DNA from: Pelomyxa schiedti
Lineage: Eukaryota; Evosea; Pelobiontida; Pelomyxidae
Assembly (NCBI GenBank): GCA_020536535.1
Contig: JAHLWZ010000068.1
Coordinates: 16,196 to 80,195 of the forward strand
DNA: 64,000 nucleotides
Direction: 5' to 3'
Shown piece by piece: positions 51,240 to 61,660 of this stretch. A model generated the notes under the pieces. The model saw nothing but the letters and a program-made list of their open reading frames with translations. It had not been told where the DNA came from and made no database searches. A program made the position numbers and the translations under genes. The stretch's first letter is position 1. Every line of letters begins with the position of its first letter.

Positions 51240-51302
51240 CACTCTGGCACATGGCATTCCTGCCATGGAGGGGTTCGAACCCTCGAGCTTGTGGTGCCCG
51301 TA
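51199..51302 (-). tRNA. Putative circularly permuted tRNA-Leu(CAG)
   Basis: Read 5' to 3' on the minus strand, the 3' half comes first. It has AAGC (51290-51287), a T-arm with stem GAGGG, loop TTCGAAC and stem CCCTC (51284-51268), and the 3' acceptor strand CATGGCA (51267-51261). Four bases (GGAA) follow. Then comes the 5' half: acceptor strand TGCCATG (51256-51250), TG, a D-arm CCA/TGG around the loop GAGTGGTCTAA, and an anticodon arm CCGG/CCGG whose seven-base loop is TTCAGGT with anticodon CAG at 51222-51220. GCTT (51211-51208) can pair with the upstream AAGC as the long variable arm of a class II tRNA. The acceptor strands pair 7/7. The anticodon loop equals that of human tRNA-Leu(CAG), and the D-loop differs from the human one by a single base. 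Outside the body, CCGTA (51203-51199) can pair with TACGG (51302-51298), as expected for an end-joining splice helix. Oddities: G after the 3' acceptor strand where Leu tRNAs have A, and a T-T mismatch closing the anticodon stem. Confidence 0.75.
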
Positions 51303-51559
51303 TTATGAGAATGGGCCCACATCCTCCAAGCTTGTAACCAACATGTGAGCCTCTCCCCAAGAGTTCATAGACATCAACAGCCATTAAAAGCTCGAAAAAA
51401 ACTACCTGACCAGCAGTTATGGGTTTCCGTTCTTCCCGGTTGAAAATTTTCAAAGACACACTTGTTATTTATTTCCTTTTCTTGCAGCACATGGTAATCA
51501 GCAGTTTCTTCTTGCGGCTGTCAAGGAATGCAGTACTGCCTCTTATTTTGCACGCGCCG

Positions 51560-52071
51560 ATGACCCATAAGTTGAATGACTTGATGCTGCAAGTACGCAT
51601 ACGCCGCGCCGTTTCGGCCTCGACATTTTGTTGGAGTCATTTCACTGTTGCCGTTTCATCCTTTCTTCCTTGGTAGAAACTCATTTCCTGTTTGCACGAT
51701 GTGCTTGTCGGCCATGTGCTGTGGAAAAATGACACTGCCGTCATCGACCCCGGGGGTGTTGATGTGACCCACAGGAAATACGTCGACGCTGGTACGTAGT
51801 CCTCAGTTTCCCCTATATCATAAAACCTTATGACTGGCCAAAAAAATCATGACCATTCCCACATATATATCTCTTCAAAGATGAAACACTTCGCTTCGAG
51901 TATTACTTCCGGCCTGCTGCAAAGTACTGCTGCCTCGTACCTGCTGCAAACGGTGAGTGTTATCTCGCCAGTATTGTACATGGACCTAACGCAAACAAAA
52001 CAGGCCTCTATGATGGACACACTGTGTGTCGCCACACCCTCGTTGTTGAACTTTTGAACCACAAGATATAG
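51560..52071 (+). CDS. Small conserved-looking protein, 95 aa
   Basis: Four exons (51560-51592, 51677-51791, 51881-51952, 52004-52071) join in frame to 95 residues. The sequence starts MTHKLNDLMLQ and has LVGHVLWKNDTAVIDPGG, LRFEYYFRPAAKYCCLVPAA and GLYDGHTVCRHTLVVELL. Alternating hydrophobic strands suggest a compact beta-rich domain. There is no signal peptide or membrane helix. Exon joins are phase-consistent, intron lengths of 51-89 bp are normal here, and the total is divisible by three. I do not recognise the family. Confidence 0.55.
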
Positions 52072-52367
52072 GGTAATTTGTTGTTGTCGTCGTCAAGCAG
52101 CCGAAAGATTTCCATGTCCGTTTTAGTGTACGTTTGACAGCTTGGCGTCAATCCCCGGATCTCGAGTTGCACAAGCGAAAAGATCTTCGATTTCTTGTAT
52201 TTTTTTTTTCTAAAAAACCACCGGCAGTTCTTGAAAAAAACCCAAAAGAAACAAAAAGAAAACAAATCGAGGGAAACACCGACACGCCGAGAGGACCGTA
52301 CGCAGTACAGGCGAAGATCTACAGTCAGAAGGACACAGTACAGCCATAACAACAGATCTTCGCTACT

Positions 52368-54491
52368 ATGGCAACACGTAAGGGATCCACGGCGGGTGTC
52401 ACTGAGCCGGCACCTCCTAGTACTGCTACTAGTACTACTGAGAAGGGCAACACCATACAAAATATGATCCAGTTCTTGAGTATTTTTAAGAACGGTCTCC
52501 TTGAACTTACAGGTGCCCTTTCTCCGACTTTGTTTGCATGGAGTAACACTTTTTTGTGTGTTTCTTGGGTACAGTTCTTGGGGGACAAAATCTGTACACC
52601 AAGTCTGGAAAGAAGCCTAGACCTTTTTGTGCTGTATTTCTTATTGATGCTTCGGTTGGAACTGGAACGGACCCTCAGGCACAAGGCCATCTTATTGATA
52701 AAACCGATGTTGCGGACTCTTCACCCGTGAATCCAACCTGGTATCTTCGAATCCCCACAATTGTTTCTAACTGCTTTGAAGGGGAAAAACCTTTCCAATG
52801 TTTACTACTCCAATTCTAATTCACCCTGCACTAATACCCTGACAGAGAGATTCCACCAGGGACTAAGAAAATTCAAATTCATGTCATTAGTCATCACAGA
52901 TTAGGGAAAAATAGGTTGATAGGTGTATGCGAAATTGATTTAGCTTCAGTAACTCAAAACTACTGGTACACTCCCAGGATTATCTGTAAACTAATCCAAT
53001 CATTCTCTCAACAGGGAGGTTGAGCCAACATTATTTGACCTCGTCCAGGATAAAGCTGCCAAGGAGAAAGGGAAATTACAATTGAAGTGGAGCTGGACAT
53101 CAGCTTTCGCTCGAAATAATGACTTCCGCTTGGCATTCATGCATTACAAAAAAATTACACCCGTACTTACAGATGCAAAATTATTTTGGGTAACTTCAAC
53201 AAGGTCCTCTTTGCAAACGGTTTTCACGTTTCACTTGCCATTTGCAATGCACTATCATCTGAAGATATGGTGGCAGTTGCTCTCATCCGCATATTCAACA
53301 GCCAGAGGTTGGCTGCACCTCTTGTGTTGAGATTGTTACAGGGAGACATAGACACCAACTTAAGAAGTTGAAACTACAACATGAAATTCTATAATTAACA
53401 TTCATCACTAGCAACCACAGCTGGTAATACTCTTTTCCGAAGAGACTCTATGGCCACAAGAATGTGTTCGCACTATTTCAAGCTTATTGGATTCAAATAT
53501 CTCTATGACACACTTTCCACCCGGATAAATACTTTACTTTCTGATACTACACGCTACGAGATCGATCCACATAGAATAAGGTAAATCTGGTCAGTTTGAG
53601 AAGGTTTTAACTGGTTTAGGTCTGGAGAGGACATTCATGTGAACTCTGAGCGGCTTGTCGCTGCAGTAAATGAGATTCTATCTGCCATTTTTGCTTCAAC
53701 AGGAAGAATTCCATTGTATGGTCTCCTCCAATTTTCAGTGCTTATACTTTGAAGGAATATGAGATTACTATTGCTTCAGGTGAAAGCATATTTAGAGGAA
53801 CGTGGGAAACCCACTCTTACACCAGTGGTGATAGTGAACCTCTTCTTTTTGCGTTACTTGTGTCCTGCCATCTTCCTCCCTGAGGGCTGTTATCTCGTTG
53901 AGAGTATAATACCGACTTGCTATTCTTCCCCCTCTCATTATTCATACCAGAGCCAGTTGAGGTCACCCCAGAAGGAAGGAGGGTACTAACCCTGATGACG
54001 AAGATTATCCAGACACTAGCAACGGGTGTTAGACAAGAGTATTTTCGGCTTACAATTACGCGTCATTGATTTGTTTACAGAGATTCCACTCTTGAGCCTT
54101 TCATGCACCCATTACTCCCAATGCTTCAGCCTATGCGAGCCGCAACTGATGCCTTTGTTGCTAACCTTCTTGTAGCTTCTCTTAATACTTAAATTTACTT
54201 TCAACTTATTAATCCCTAGGAGCCAATTACAGTGGGCCCTGCTGATGAGTTCCATTCCAGGTTGGAAGATGATGACTACCCAAAGTTGCTCTCTGTTGTG
54301 GTGTGCCTCTTAAACCTTTTTCCATCGAGGTGGTCTGACTCCTTTGCAAGGTAAACAAGATGCATGGCAAATGGGAGAAAATAGAAAAAGAACTAGCAAT
54401 AGTGCATGAATCCTCTGCAACGCCCCCAGATATTAAGGCTAACATAGATGCGGAGTTTGGTGTTCTCAAAGGACTCCTTAAAACCACTTAA
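52368..54491 (+). CDS. C2-domain RasGAP
   Basis: The start MATRKGSTAGVTEPA leads to a C2-like domain (GGQNLYTKSGKKPRPFCAV, KKIQIHVISHHRLGKNRLIG, VCEIDLASVT, KGKLQLKWSW). A RasGAP domain follows: LVLRLLQGDIDT, TLFRRDSMATRMCSHYFKLI with the arginine finger in LFR, YLYDTLSTRINTLL, YEIDPHRIR, VKAYLEERGKP and VVIVNLFFLRYLCPAIFLP, the FLRxxxPAI signature. The C-terminus is helical (WEKIEKELAIVHESS) and ends at TAA 54491. RasGAPs speed GTP hydrolysis by Ras; C2 domains bring them to membranes, often with calcium. Dictyostelium C2GAP proteins and animal RASAL share this pairing. Acidic calcium ligands in the C2 loops are not clear. Confidence 0.88.
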
Positions 54492-54659
54492 GCAACAAAC
54501 ACATTATCCCTATCCACAAATGACTATCACTACCCCAAAAATAAAAAAATTTTCCATTGCCATAGTTATAAGCCAGTTTTTCTTTCTTTCTTTCTTTGCC
54601 ACAGAGAAAACCCAAACCCACAGGGTGTGGTGACTAACCACAAACACTTGACACCATAA

Positions 54660-55779
54660 TCACTCGTCCTCATCAGCAAAGGAGAGCCTTGAGGGGTTGT
54701 TTACACCCCTTTCCCGTTCGGCATCCTTCAAAGCACTCACGGCAGCAGCGGCGGCTTCCGCGGCCGTCTTCTTGCCTGAGGACGCTGCCTTGGCTCGTTC
54801 CATGTCCTCCTTTTTCTTGCGTGATGAAGCGGTGGAGTGTGCGGAACCAATGACTGCTGCCGATTTGCTCTTGGAAGCCGATGTGGAAGCAGTAGAAGAT
54901 GATGAGGTTGTTGATGAGGTTGCTGCTGTTGATGATGACGATGACGATGGGGATGAGGGTGGAAGGGTTCCCGGGACAGTTCGTGATCGCTTGGTGAATG
55001 CGTGGTCGCTGGGTACTGTGTCACTGCCTGGGTCGCCATGGGGCCTCTTGACTCTCCTCTGGCCATAGGGGTCAGGTTCGGATTCCGGCTGTGCAGTCTC
55101 GGGTGCTTGGTCCTGTGGTGTAGGTGCGGTGGTTGCAGTTGCGTCTGTGGATGATGGCGCTGCCGTGGTGGAGGAAGAGGGATCCGACGGCGTTTCATCG
55201 GGGTGAGTCGTGGCACCGACCGAGGATGTTATGGGGAGCGCCTTGATTTCACTCAAAACGAACGGGTCATCGTAGTCGTCCTCATCATCGTCACCCGGGT
55301 TGGTGCCGTGTATTTCCTCGTACTGCTCGCGCTCTCGCCTCTTTTCCTCCAACAGCCTGGCAACCACAACTGACTCTGGCTCGTCCTCCTCGTCGTTGTC
55401 GGGCTTCTTGGAACCAAGTCCAGCGTGCTCGCCATCAGTTGTGGGTCCCCATTTGTCAGATAGCTTTGGGTCAGGCCTCACTGAAGACTGTAATCCTTGC
55501 AGAAACTTCGGAGTCTGGTACGAAGACAAGAGAAAAAATAAGACGACAAGGCCCATAATCCACACTATCACTTAATCATGGGACCGTGTGTAACATGCTT
55601 TTGCTTGTGGTTGTTTATATGGATGTACAGCCTCCCGTACGGAAAACGGAGAGGGGAGGGGGAAAAAACGAAAGATGACATACGGGTTTCGTGTAGACCA
55701 TGTTTCCCAACTTGACGTCATGATCCCTGCCCTCTCGCACCTTAACTTTCGGTGGTTTCCTCCCCTGCTTCCCACTCAT
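54660..55779 (-). CDS. DUF4604 / KIAA1143-like protein, 316 aa
   Basis: Two exons (55779-55684 and 55514-54660) give 316 residues. The N-terminus MSGKQGRKPPKVKVREGRDH is followed by MVYTKPTPKFLQGLQSSV, which parallels the SYVRPAEPAFLARFKERVG-like start of KIAA1143. The extreme C-terminus SRLSFADEDE parallels its LLSFDNEDE end. Between them are acidic and Ser/Thr/Pro low-complexity stretches, a helical ARLLEEKRREREQYEEI and a Lys/Ala-rich segment. The animal protein is short (about 150 residues) and of unknown nuclear function, so the middle is expanded here. Reading through the intron gives a false membrane helix. The divergent gene begins 69 bp away. Confidence 0.65.
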
Positions 55780-55847
55780 CACCCCGGCTCTCACACAAAT
55801 CGATTTGATATCTGCTCCGGCCGCGGCGGAGGGAAAAAAAAAAAGCG
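55780..55847. promoter_or_regulatory. Compact divergent promoter
   Basis: Only 68 bp separate the start codons of the DUF4604 gene and the type I membrane protein gene. Both promoters must lie within or overlap coding sequence. GGCCGCGG at 55819-55826 is the only GC-rich element seen. Confidence 0.4.
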
Positions 55848-57183
55848 ATGAGAGACCAACGGCCTTGGCTCATTTTCGCTGTGATGTTCATGCTGCGCTG
55901 CTCCACTGTTGCAGTGTCGGGCGACAGCAGTAGACATGCCGTCAGTTCCGCCACGGCTCCAGACACAGGAGTACTGCAAGCCAAAACAAGTGGGAGACAC
56001 ACTTCTGCTGTTGTTGGAGCTACGGAGGATGCGGAGAGTGTACGCTTCGTATCAAATTCAACGTTGGCATTGTCCACTGATTACCGAACTCAGTCCCCCC
56101 TTAGGACATTCAGGTCACCCTTTATTACACGTTTACCGTCGGGACCGCTGCTCAGTACTCTATTGCTATCTACCCTGTGCCATTGTCTCTTCCAACTGAC
56201 AACGTAATGGGTGCAGTGGCTCTTGTCTCCAATATGACGTCAGCATTTACCACAACAATTACCACGGTTTTTCTTACTATATATCCACGGCATAACTGCT
56301 TTGTTAACGGGACATTTGTGCTTCAATTTTATATTGAGTGCATGATGGATGACGATCCTGTGTGTGATGACAACCTGCCATCCTTCACAGCGAGCCTTGA
56401 TATTTATATTCCTGACTGTTCTCAACTCCAAAACATTGAACCAACTGCCTGGCTGACCATACGGACATATGATGAACAAGGGAACTTTTCTATTGCCTTT
56501 CAAGACGGCCAGAGTATGCTTCCTTTTTTTTTTTTGTGAACCAGGAAAACATAATCAGGTATGATTATTGAGGAAATCTTCACTGTTTCAGGAGTGACCC
56601 CTACAGAAAATTGTGAGTGCACAACCGGAATGAAATTGTTTGATTGGTCTGGCAATTCTCTTGGGAAATACACCTTGGAAGATGATGCTGAACTTTTTCA
56701 CACAACCTCCCTCTTTGTCTCTCCACTTGAGAACAAACTGAGGTACGAATGACTTGTGACTTGGTTTAATTACAACGACAAGGACAGTGTATACCTCAAT
56801 CCCGGAATCTTCAATCAAACTGAAAATCAATCACGCCAGGTTGTTCAAATAAGTGCCAGCTGTACACTCAACTGGGGATTCAAGAAACCCTAACCCTAAA
56901 GAAACTACTTCCAGAGTGTTCATTCGCGATTCAACTCCTTGTGTTGAGGTTGATGGTGATTGCAATCCCTCTGCAATATCAGTGACAGTTGCAATGCCTA
57001 AAAACACTTCTGATGATAATCCACACATGGATCATTCTTGTCTGTTTATCTGTTGGCATGGTTGGAGGTGCCACAGCACTCTTGATTGTGCTCAAGTGCA
57101 AACAAAATCATCCCCCAAAAGAGAGAGAAGGAGATTTGGGAAAGACCCTGTTACAACTGACTCATGTGACAGCGAACCATTGA
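55848..57183 (+). CDS. Type I single-pass membrane protein
   Basis: The start MRDQRPWLIFAVMFMLRCST has a signal-peptide core. The outer region has N-glycosylation sites and paired Cys: FLTIYPRHNCFVNGTFVLQF, CMMDDDPVCDD, YIPDCSQLQN and a Cys pair NCECTTGMKLFDW. One membrane helix lies near the end (WIILVCLSVGMVGGATALLI), with a short basic tail to TGA or TAA near 57183. No known domain. It is probably a surface or endosomal protein. Joins around 56520-56600 and 56745-56990 are approximate. Confidence 0.6.
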
Positions 57184-57282
57184 ACAGTTCTCCGAAGATT
57201 AGATTCAATTATTTAACGTTGAACATTTCCTTTTTCCAAAATCGAACAAAATCTGAATTACCAAGACAAACAAACACAAAAA

Positions 57283-59683
57283 ATGCATGTCAACGCTGAG
57301 ATGGGAGGCAGTGGCTCCGGCGGATCTACGTCATCCCCGTTTGTCGTTGTTGGCGTAACTGCAACGTCGTCATCGTTGTCGTTTCCTCCCCCGCCGCCCC
57401 CGCCCCCGCCACCTCCGATGCACTTTTTCTCGTTGGCACCACCTTCGGCTTATGGGTCTGGGGCTTCTGCGTCGTGGTCGTTGGCGGCGGCTACTTTGGC
57501 GTCGAGACCTGGAGACCACAGGGCAAAATTGGCCGCTTTGTTCAAAGAAATTGAGAAGGAATTCGATGCACTCTACGAGGAAAATCAAATCCGTGCGTTT
57601 CCACTTTTTCCTTTGTTGGTTGGTTGTTCTGAAATTGGCGTTCTTTTAAAACAAATGCACTGAACTACTACTTTTTTCCCCCACAAGTTCGGCACAGACT
57701 TGGCCTTTCCGAGAATGTATTAATGCCACCATATCTGCAATCACTTGCACACAGACATAGTATGCACTTCAAATTGACACAGAAACTCAACAAGTATTAG
57801 CTCTTGACAATTTAAAAAAGAAGATCAAACGAGGGCTTCCCACCCAAAAAGTGAGTGCAACTACAAATCCCTTTTTGCTCACTTTTTTCCAAGGTGTCTT
57901 GCACCTGGGGTGTGCTTCACAAATTTCCTTCTCACAGGGATGGGATTTGGGAAATCTCCAATTGCCCATGGGACTCTGGTGTATTTGCAACAGCATCCGT
58001 TGGTAACTGGCACCTTGTAGGGTTTTTAATTATAACCGGAAAGAAAAAAAGACAGGACAGTGAGGATTCGAAATGCAGAAACAGGACAAAGTATGGTATA
58101 CTACGGTCACAAAGGATCTGGTTTGTACCAAAATGTTTCTTAATAATTTTTAAAACCAAAAACAGTAAATTCTATACGTTTCCGACCAGGAGAACGTCTT
58201 GCCTGCACTGGTACATCTCCTTTTTTCTGGATTGTGGGGTGACTGTAAAGGGGAGGTTAGCTTCTGGCGACTGTCTCTGCCATATCATTCGTGTTCCACT
58301 GTCTTTTGAAGGAAAGTCGCATGCTCGGCCCTTTCCAGCAACTTCCTCTCCAACTCCTACACGACGACCAAGACCTGTAGTTATACCACAAGTAAGAGTT
58401 TTTTCCAACGGTAATAACACACTGACTTCTAAAAACCCAGCACGGTAAAAGTTACGACGAAATCCTTTCTCAATCACCATTGCATACAGTAGATTACGTA
58501 ACACCATCCATCAGTATCGCCTCTCCACAACAACAACCAATCGACTTCGACGACACAGAAGTCCTTCCCCCTCTCCAACCCTCATATGATACAATCGATA
58601 TGGTTGTCAGATCACCCCAACAGGAGCTAAAAGGGCACACAAGTAAGCCAACATAAATTCCAACCTGATTATGGCACGAATACAATTAATAGATGCTGTG
58701 ATTGCTTGCGATTTCATTGGTGAAAATAAATTGATATCTGGATCATGGGATAATACTCTCAAACTTTGGTCTATCACGGGTGAATGCCTGCACACAACAT
58801 CCAATTTAGGTGAGACTTGTCTTTTAAACTTATTATTTTCTTGATTTAATATTGATTAGAACCTTTTGTATTTTTTCCCAAAACAAAACAACAACAAAAG
58901 GCCTAGATGATTACACTCACATTACCAATGTCACCTCTCATGTCTCATCACAACTTGTAACCGTCACCTCATCTGACGGTTTCTGCAGACTACTTGACAT
59001 TCGCCTACCTTCAGCCTCTGCATCACAACATCCCTCTCCTTGTACATCAATTATTGAGGCGTTTCAAGCTCATTCAGAGTAAGCGATTCACTGTTTTTGC
59101 GGTTGCCTCACATTTTCAGCACGTGTACTTCTGGTGTGTTGGCTGCTGATGCAGTGTCACTGGTGACCAGTGGCTTTGACAAATCCTTCAAGGTACTTAT
59201 CCGGCGTCACCCGATACAAATTAATTCAAGGAAAGGTCTGGGATTTAAGGAACACAAAAAGCCCAAGGAACACTCTGAGGGGATCAACGGCGGCAAGCAG
59301 GTATGGCGTCCCAACATAAAAAAATCGAACAAATTGAATGACAGGTTCACAATTTCACCCAATGGGCGTATCCTTGTTCCCCGAGACGAGAAGTCCGCCA
59401 CTATTTTCGATGTGAACAGTATTAACAACACTAGACTAGCAAAAGCTTGCACGAATTTTCCTGCCTTCTCTGGACTGGTACAGCAGCACAACCCAATCTA
59501 TTGACTCCTAAACCGCGCACTCAGGTCAACTCCATTGCCTGGGCTGCCGACAGAGAGGAGAGTGTAGTTTACACCGTTAGTGGATTTGACACCACGGTTC
59601 TGGCCTGGGGTCCCGATGCAATGTTTGACCAACCACAAATACCCACCCACACCCACAAGCACCCTTCCGGCGGTAGCCTCTGA
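57283..59683 (+). CDS. WDR37: WDR37-like WD40 protein
   Basis: After a poly-Pro start comes the WDR37 N-terminal helix, KLAALFKEIEKEFDALYEEN. A beta-propeller follows: FPSHRDGIWEISNCPWDSGV, CHIIRVPLSFEGKSHA, KLISGSWDNTLKLWSITGE, LVTVTSSDGFCRLLDIRLP, SLVTSGFDKSFKVWDLRN, RFTISPNGRILVPRDEKSAT and SIAWAADREESVVYTVSGFD ending in VLAWG. The RDGIWE blade, the IRVPL loop and the closing SGFD-LAWG order match animal WDR37. In animals WDR37 binds PACS proteins and affects calcium at the ER. Roles in protists are not described to my knowledge. The ATG at 57283 or the next at 57301 could be the start. Confidence 0.85.
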
Positions 59684-59776
59684 ATTCAAGAGTGTACAAC
59701 AGCAACAACCTGTAAACAACCCACAAAACAAAACAGAAGAAAAAACCACAAATAATTTTTCCGCTGGCCCGACCAA

Positions 59777-61191
59777 ATGAGTGGCGACGTGAACACTGGA
59801 TTGGAAGTTGTGCACAAGGCGGTGGAGCACGATGCGCAGGGGAGGCCAGGCGAGGCAGCGTATTTGTACGACTTGGCCGTGTCGTTTTTCAACCGCGCAA
59901 TGGGTGGTGTGTTATTGTGTGATTGTTGTGGGTGCGGTGCGTGTCGGCGCAAATGCATTTGGTTTGGGCGTTATGATTTACATCAAGAGCGTGTTGCTTT
60001 GTGTTGAGCTCTCGGTTGTGAGAGGTTTTTGTGAAATATTGATTTTTTTGTTATATGTGCAGTGGAGACCAATGAGGGCACTAGGCAATTATTGAGCAAG
60101 AAAATAAGGGAGTACTCCCTAAGAGCCGTGGAGCTGCGCCGCTTGGACCCTTGCTACACACCATCTTTGCCGGCTTCAACTAGACCGGCACTCTCTGCAG
60201 AGCCAGTGCAGAACCAGAATTCAACAATGCCTCCATATGTCAATACTACAAATGTTTCTTATGCGAACCAGGGGGATCCACGAGGAATTACATCACCATC
60301 CCAATCAAGCTTTACACCTGTAGATTCAACACACAGGTAAAAAAAAACTAATGGCAGTCAGAAATTGATTTTGCCTAATAAAAACAGTGAGACAAATGCT
60401 GGGATGCAGGATGTTGGCCTTGCAACAAAGTACCTTTCTTTTTCCCCTCCACACTCCCCCCACATCAATTTCATGTTTAATAGACAATAATATCTCTCAA
60501 GTGCCGAAGAAGCACAAAACTGGCAGCAGGCACTTGCCCATTGGAAATCTGCTGCTCTTCATTTTGGAAACGCTTTGAAGAGTGCGATTTCTTCCTCTGT
60601 TCCGTATTGAAAAATGAAACAAACCTAGTTGAAAGTAATGAATCCACCAAAGCGAGTTTACGGACTAGAGCTACGCAGTGCCTTGATAGAATAGACCAAA
60701 TCCAAGCTGCACTTACTCCTCCCGCACCTCCTGACCCGTATATCCTCATTCAATTTACATTTTCTTGTTCTTTTCACCTCTCCAAGGAATATTCAAGCAG
60801 GAATCCAAGTTGCACAACAAGCTACAGATGCTGATTCTGCTGGTAAAATTCCCGAAGCAATTGCCCTCTATCAGCAGGCAATTGACTTGCTTAGAAAAGC
60901 TTTCCTAAATCCAGGTATATTTTGCTTGGATGCTTCTCAATCTCCACTCACATGGCACAATCAACAGCAACTCCCAACAGGGACAAAGACCTCCTCAAAG
61001 ATAAAGCTGTGTATTATACCATGAGATGTGAACAGCTCAGAAACCTACAAGCAGGGAATCACAACCCAGTACAACTCTCACTTGCTCCTGGCGAAAAGTA
61101 CGTAAATCCCGTCGCACAGAAAGGTCTCTTTGAGAAGTTCGTGGATAAAATTACCAGTGAGGCCAGAATATCTGACAATTGGAGTTCCTGA
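59777..61191 (+). CDS. Protein with three MIT domains
   Basis: Start MSGDVNTGLEVV opens MIT 1 (AVEHDAQGRPGEAAYLYDLA, then KKIREYSLRAVELRRL after an intron of about 140 bp). A Ser/Pro/Asn-rich linker follows. MIT 2 is more divergent (AEEAQNWQQALAHWKSAALH, then LRTRATQCLDRIDQIQAAL). MIT 3 is clear (IQVAQQATDADSAGKIPEAI, ALYQQAIDLLRKAF, then KDKAVYYTMRCEQLRNL). It ends VDKITSEARISDNWSS. MIT domains bind MIM motifs at ESCRT-III C-termini such as that of CHMP1. No Vps4 AAA, calpain or deubiquitinase domain follows, so it may be a multivalent ESCRT-III adaptor, which is inference. Confidence 0.8.
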
Positions 61192-61660
61192 AAAAAAAAG
61201 AAACCATATTGCTACCATTCATATCCTTCAAATTTTAAAAAAAATAGAAGAACAAAGAAGAGGAGAGGGCAGAATAGAGGCTGTATTTACGGAAGCCAGC
61301 CCATTAGAGGTATGGAGGGACAAGATTCAGGTTTTTCTTTTTATTTTTTTTAAAAAGGAACACCGCAATGAGGCAGTGATTCCAAGAAAAAAGTGAGGGG
61401 AGCACATAAGCAACTGACAAGCCCGAGGATCCGGGCAAGCCAGCAACTTGGGTGGACTAGTGCTCACCCTGTTGTTTGTTGTTTTTCATTTTTGGTTGAA
61501 GATAATTATCTTTTTACCGACGCGAATAACTACCGCCCACGTGGCTCTGTTATTGTGGGAGAGTTCTTGAACCAAATTTTATCGCTGCTCGAAATCAAAG
61601 AGAAAAAAACCGACCTGGCCCACGGTTATGGGTTAGGTGTGAGCCCGACAACCAACCCTT
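61192..61660. other. Gene-free region with relic repeat
   Basis: This lies between two converging genes. It contains repeat block B (61237-61309) and T/A runs at 61330-61355. No T-arm-like GGTTCGAA sequence is present, so no working tRNA is expected here. Confidence 0.6.
61237..61309 (-). repeat. Repeat block B, degraded relative of the tRNA-like locus
   Basis: It shares with 51147-51239 the A-run, the GGAGAGGGCAGAAT block, TTTACGGA and GCCCATTAGA. About 20 bases are missing relative to block A, exactly where the anticodon arm lies. Similarity stops in the D-arm, and the 3' half is absent. Confidence 0.65.

Noticed and set aside
55500-55571. N-terminal membrane anchor on the DUF4604 protein
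   Set aside because: The hydrophobic stretch is intron sequence; splicing 55684 to 55514 gives a soluble N-terminus like KIAA1143.
56885-56905. Telomere-like CCCTAACCCTAAA
   Set aside because: Two units only, in the membrane-protein gene; too short for an interstitial telomere claim.
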